DNA of 64,000 nt. Origin: JBJXGE01 sp046154185 (GTDB taxonomy: Bacteria; Planctomycetota; UBA8108; UBA1146; JAJFFE01). Positions within the stretch are counted from its first letter, which is position 1, and each line of letters opens with the position of its first letter. The translations under genes and the position numbers were made by a program. This document shows positions 61,379 through 64,000 of the stretch, piece by piece. The stretch covers positions 27,024 to 91,023 of the forward strand of contig JBJXGE010000039.1 of NCBI GenBank assembly GCA_046154185.1, written 5' to 3'. Below the pieces are notes generated by a model that was not told the origin of the DNA, made no database searches, and worked only from the letters and a program-made list of their open reading frames with translations.

Positions 61379-64000
61379 TCACAGGCTCTTGCCGACGCTG
61401 CTCTTGGTCTTTTCGATGAACGGCGTGAGATAGCGATAGTAGATCTCGAGCATCAACACGTTCAACGACGTAGTGTAGACCCGGTAATCGTCGGTGTCGC
61501 CCGCGTACTGCGAGTAGACACAAATCGGCTCCCAGGAACCGTCGCGAGCTTGCGACGGCAGCAACGTGGATTTCAGGGCTTCATTCCAAGCGGCCCACGG
61601 TTCCCCGCCATGGAGGAACATCGCGAGCGTGCCGTAATACCAGTAGTACGAGTTGCCGGCCGCGTCGTTCACGAAACTCGTGCTCGATGCCACGTTCCAG
61701 CCGGTCGGCGGATGCTCGGTGATGAAGCGCACGCCGCCCGCCACCTCCGGGCTCTCACAGTTTTCGCCGAGCAACTCGAGCGCAAACACCGCAGCGGGCG
61801 TCGATCCGGGCAAAGTCGGATACGAAGTGCGCAGCCGCTGCGGTTCGCGACTGTAGAGAAACCGGCCGTAGCGCTGCGCCCACGCCGCCTTCAAGAAATG
61901 ATTTGCGGCCGTGAAGTGACCGGGTGCGACATCGATGCCGGCGAGGCTGGCGGTCTTGAGCGCCATGATTTGCCAGACGGAAACCGAGACGCGCGGGTAC
62001 TCATCGTAAACCCGACCGCTGTGATAGAAATACGACCAGCCGCCGTGGCGCACGCTCTGATCGCTATCGAGTTGCTGATGCCGCAGGATTTGTTTCACGC
62101 CCCGCTCGACGGCTCGCCGCACGCGCTCGTCAGGATGCATCAACAACGCTTCGCCGAGCGCGTAGGTCGCGATGCCGTGCGAGTACGCCGCGGTGCGAGC
62201 GCCGAAGTGGCCCGAGTCCGGCATCTGCAACGCAAGCAAGTAGTCGATCGCGCGCGTGACGGTCGGCTCGTGCTCGCTGCCGCGTCCAGGCGCGTGGCCG
62301 GCGCCGAGGAACGCGAGTAATGCCAACGCCGACGTGCCGACCATGGTCTCGCCATATTTTTCGTCGACGCGCGACGGATCGCCCCAGCCCCCCGACTCCA
62401 ATTGATGCGCCGCGAGATATTGGAGCCCGCGACGCACGGCGTTTTCCGTTTGCTCATCGCCGCCGTGGCGCTCGAGCGCGGCGAGTTTCGCGGGACCAGA
62501 ACGCGCCGCGAGCCAGTCTACTCGCGCATGAGGATTCGTTTCGCCCCGTGCCGATGAGCGCGGGAGCGATGCCGAGTCCGCATCAGCACCGAGTCGCGGC
62601 ATCCGCGGACTCAAGGGTGGACTCAGCGGAATCTCCTCGTGCGCCGTCGCGCGGTCCGTTAACGCCAACGCGATCTCGGTGTCGGCGGCCGCGAGATCGC
62701 GCTCCAAGGGTAGTGGCGTCGCAAGATCCGCCTCGCGCCGCTCCGCGGCGAGGTGGCGCGACTCCGTGCTGGCACCCAAGCTCTCGACCGCGACCGCTGC
62801 GTTTGCAGATTCGGGCGGAAGCGCTACGGAGGTCGCGTGCTTCGGAACGAGCATCGATCGCGGCGTCGCCGTGGACTGCGGGGCACGCGGTATCGATAGG
62901 TCGCGCGCGAGCGTGCCGAGCGTGGGCGACGACGCGGCAGCAAGCGCGACCTCGTGTTCGGCCGCGCTCGCCGGCGCGCGCTTGACTTCCACCGTGATGA
63001 TCGCCGCGCCCGCCGATGGCGCCGGACCGGTCGTCGGTAACGGTGATTCGCTGCGCGCCATCTCCGAAGTTGAACTCGCCGTCGCGCTCGCATCGGCGCG
63101 CAAGCCGGGCGGCGCGTCTTCCACAATCAATTTCGTCGGCGCCGCGACGCGCGGCGCGATCGACTTGGCGGCGATCGGCGCGGGCGCCGCGGCGGCGCTC
63201 GCCGGTAACGCACTCGCGTCACCGATGCGAGGCGCGCCGTCGCGCGTCTGATTCCCGAGTGCTGGCGGCTCACTCGATCCCGGCTCACGCGCTTTGAGCG
63301 CGCCTAGCAAATTCGATGGCGCCGCGTCACCGTTGGATGCCGGAGCCGGCGGCCGGGCGGAGACTTCACGCGCAGCCATCGCGGCGCGCGTGGTCGACAA
63401 TGCTTCGTTGGCATCCGCGAGCGCAACGGGACTGCGGTGCGACGCGCTCGTTTCGGGGCCAGGTTCGGCGCCCGGAACCAGCGCTGCGCGAGTGCGCGCG
63501 GGCGCCGACTCAGCAGCCGATGGCCGCGTGGCATCCCGTTCGACGAGTCGGCCGGCAAGATCCGTCGCTCCGACGACCAGTCGGGCCGCCGCCGCGCTCT
63601 CGCCGGCACGCGGCGGCGCGCGCTCGAGCGTCGGTGGATCGACGGCGACCTTCGTCGCGATCGGTTCGGCGGCTCCGACCGTCGCTTCGCCGCGCGCGAT
63701 GCCCAAGTGCTCTTGCGGCGACGCGAGCGTCGGACCGAGGCCGGCGACTTCCGGCGTCGAATCGCGCGCGGGAACCCAACTCTCAGCCGCCGCGCGCTCC
63801 TCGCGCTGCGCGGCTGACGGTTGCGAGCTACTCGTCGGAGTCGCGGCGAGAACTACGGCAGGCCACAGGTCCGGATCGAGCGTCGTCGATTCCGCAGCGG
63901 CGGTCCGTGCCTTCGACTCCGTCATGCTCAACTTCGAAGGTTCCGCAGCGGCATCGACTGCTTTGGAGTCTGCTTCGACCGCCGCCGCGGCGGGGGGGGG
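61379..64000 (-). CDS. Terpenoid-cyclase-toroid (squalene-cyclase-like) protein with long low-complexity N-terminus, 5' open at window edge
   Basis: The frame is open to the window edge; in-frame starts exist at 63931 (TTG) and 63925 (ATG), so the true start may lie outside. The first ~500 visible residues are Ala/Pro/Ser/Glu-rich with no fold seen. The C-terminal ~330 residues form alpha/alpha-toroid repeats of the prenyltransferase/squalene-oxidase type: YLAAHQLESGGWGDPS, LLALQMPDSGHFG, HGGWSYFYHSG, and SQARDGSWEP near the end. These QxxxGxW-like units are structural in cyclases; the DxDD acid motif is absent, so cyclase activity is unlikely. Planctomycetes have many such proteins of unknown role. 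The last nine bases of the window are all G. Confidence 0.78.
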   Translation of the reverse strand, partial: PPPAAAAVEADSKAVDAAAEPSKLSMTESKARTAAAESTTLDPDLWPAVVLAATPTSSSQPSAAQREERAAAESWVPARDSTPEVAGLGPTLASPQEHLGIARGEATVGAAEPIATKVAVDPPTLERAPPRAGESAAAARLVVGATDLAGRLVERDATRPSAAESAPARTRAALVPGAEPGPETSASHRSPVALADANEALSTTRAAMAAREVSARPPAPASNGDAAPSNLLGALKAREPGSSEPPALGNQTRDGAPRIGDASALPASAAAAPAPIAAKSIAPRVAAPTKLIVEDAPPGLRADASATASSTSEMARSESPLPTTGPAPSAGAAIITVEVKRAPASAAEHEVALAAASSPTLGTLARDLSIPRAPQSTATPRSMLVPKHATSVALPPESANAAVAVESLGASTESRHLAAERREADLATPLPLERDLAAADTEIALALTDRATAHEEIPLSPPLSPRMPRLGADADSASLPRSSARGETNPHARVDWLAARSGPAKLAALERHGGDEQTENAVRRGLQYLAAHQLESGGWGDPSRVDEKYGETMVGTSALALLAFLGAGHAPGRGSEHEPTVTRAIDYLLALQMPDSGHFGARTAAYSHGIATYALGEALLMHPDERVRRAVERGVKQILRHQQLDSDQSVRHGGWSYFYHSGRVYDEYPRVSVSVWQIMALKTASLAGIDVAPGHFTAANHFLKAAWAQRYGRFLYSREPQRLRTSYPTLPGSTPAAVFALELLGENCESPEVAGGVRFITEHPPTGWNVASSTSFVNDAAGNSYYWYYGTLAMFLHGGEPWAAWNEALKSTLLPSQARDGSWEPICVYSQYAGDTDDYRVYTTSLNVLMLEIYYRYLTPFIEKTKSSVGKSL

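Noticed and set aside
1..64000. tRNA, rRNA, CRISPR arrays, IS elements, phage genes
   Set aside because: Intergenic regions were read for cloverleaf arms, repeat-spacer patterns and transposase frames; none was found.
63992..64000. Run of nine G at the window end
   Set aside because: Could mark a contig or assembly edge, but a run in a GC-rich gene is also possible; not enough to call.

Overview
This is a GC-rich bacterial window that reads like Planctomycetota. The signs are: six proteins with planctomycete-style dockerin-like calcium repeats and a Cys-containing tail; a Ser/Thr kinase with TPRs divergent from an ECF sigma factor; an ECF sigma factor fused to a membrane anchor and extracytoplasmic beta-sandwich repeats; a CotH-family protein; a toroid-fold terpenoid-cyclase-like protein; and a large MoxR/DUF58/VWA/TPR cluster. 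I see no rRNA, tRNA, CRISPR array, insertion sequence or phage gene. Phylum is an inference from gene content, not from a marker gene.

Layout. 1-7.5 kb: 3' end of a Rieske ring-hydroxylating oxygenase; a minus-strand signalling operon (FIST sensor, PAS histidine kinase, hybrid kinase with two receivers); an APC permease; a lipoprotein with an HExxH motif. 7.5-15.7 kb: the transmembrane sigma factor with its own candidate ECF promoter, a rhomboid protease and a class II aldolase in one operon, an EamA exporter, and proton-translocating transhydrogenase genes (pntA C-terminal part and pntB, without the NAD-binding subunit). 15.7-20.6 kb: three secreted dockerin-like proteins (histidine phosphatase, vanadium-haloperoxidase/PAP2, C-type lectin), the last two meeting at a strong bidirectional terminator.

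20.9-34 kb: a DASS anion transporter, an MDR oxidoreductase, a divergent membrane pyrophosphatase with a predicted promoter, structured leader and terminator, a 1014-residue lipoprotein, a small dockerin-like protein, and a TPR kinase divergent from an ECF sigma gene. 34.1-54.7 kb: a nearly continuous plus-strand cluster with many 4-base start/stop overlaps: cytochrome b562-like protein, alpha/beta hydrolase, an unknown secreted protein, a degenerate aspartic-protease-like/thioredoxin-like protein, a membrane protein, MoxR ATPase, DUF58, BatA-like and VWA membrane proteins, and a 2165-residue TPR protein. A dockerin-like gene sits inside it on the opposite strand. 54.7-64 kb, all minus strand: CotH-like protein, a membrane-anchored protein with about eleven carboxypeptidase-regulatory-like repeats, a frameshifted dockerin gene, and a cyclase-toroid protein running off the window.

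Together the genes point to a bacterium with much investment in cell-surface and periplasmic proteins, proton/pyrophosphate energetics and transmembrane regulation. The best candidates for undescribed biology are the transmembrane sigma factor, the extended MoxR/VWA/TPR cluster, the shared dockerin-plus-Cys-tail cassette, and the structured leader of the divergent pyrophosphatase gene.
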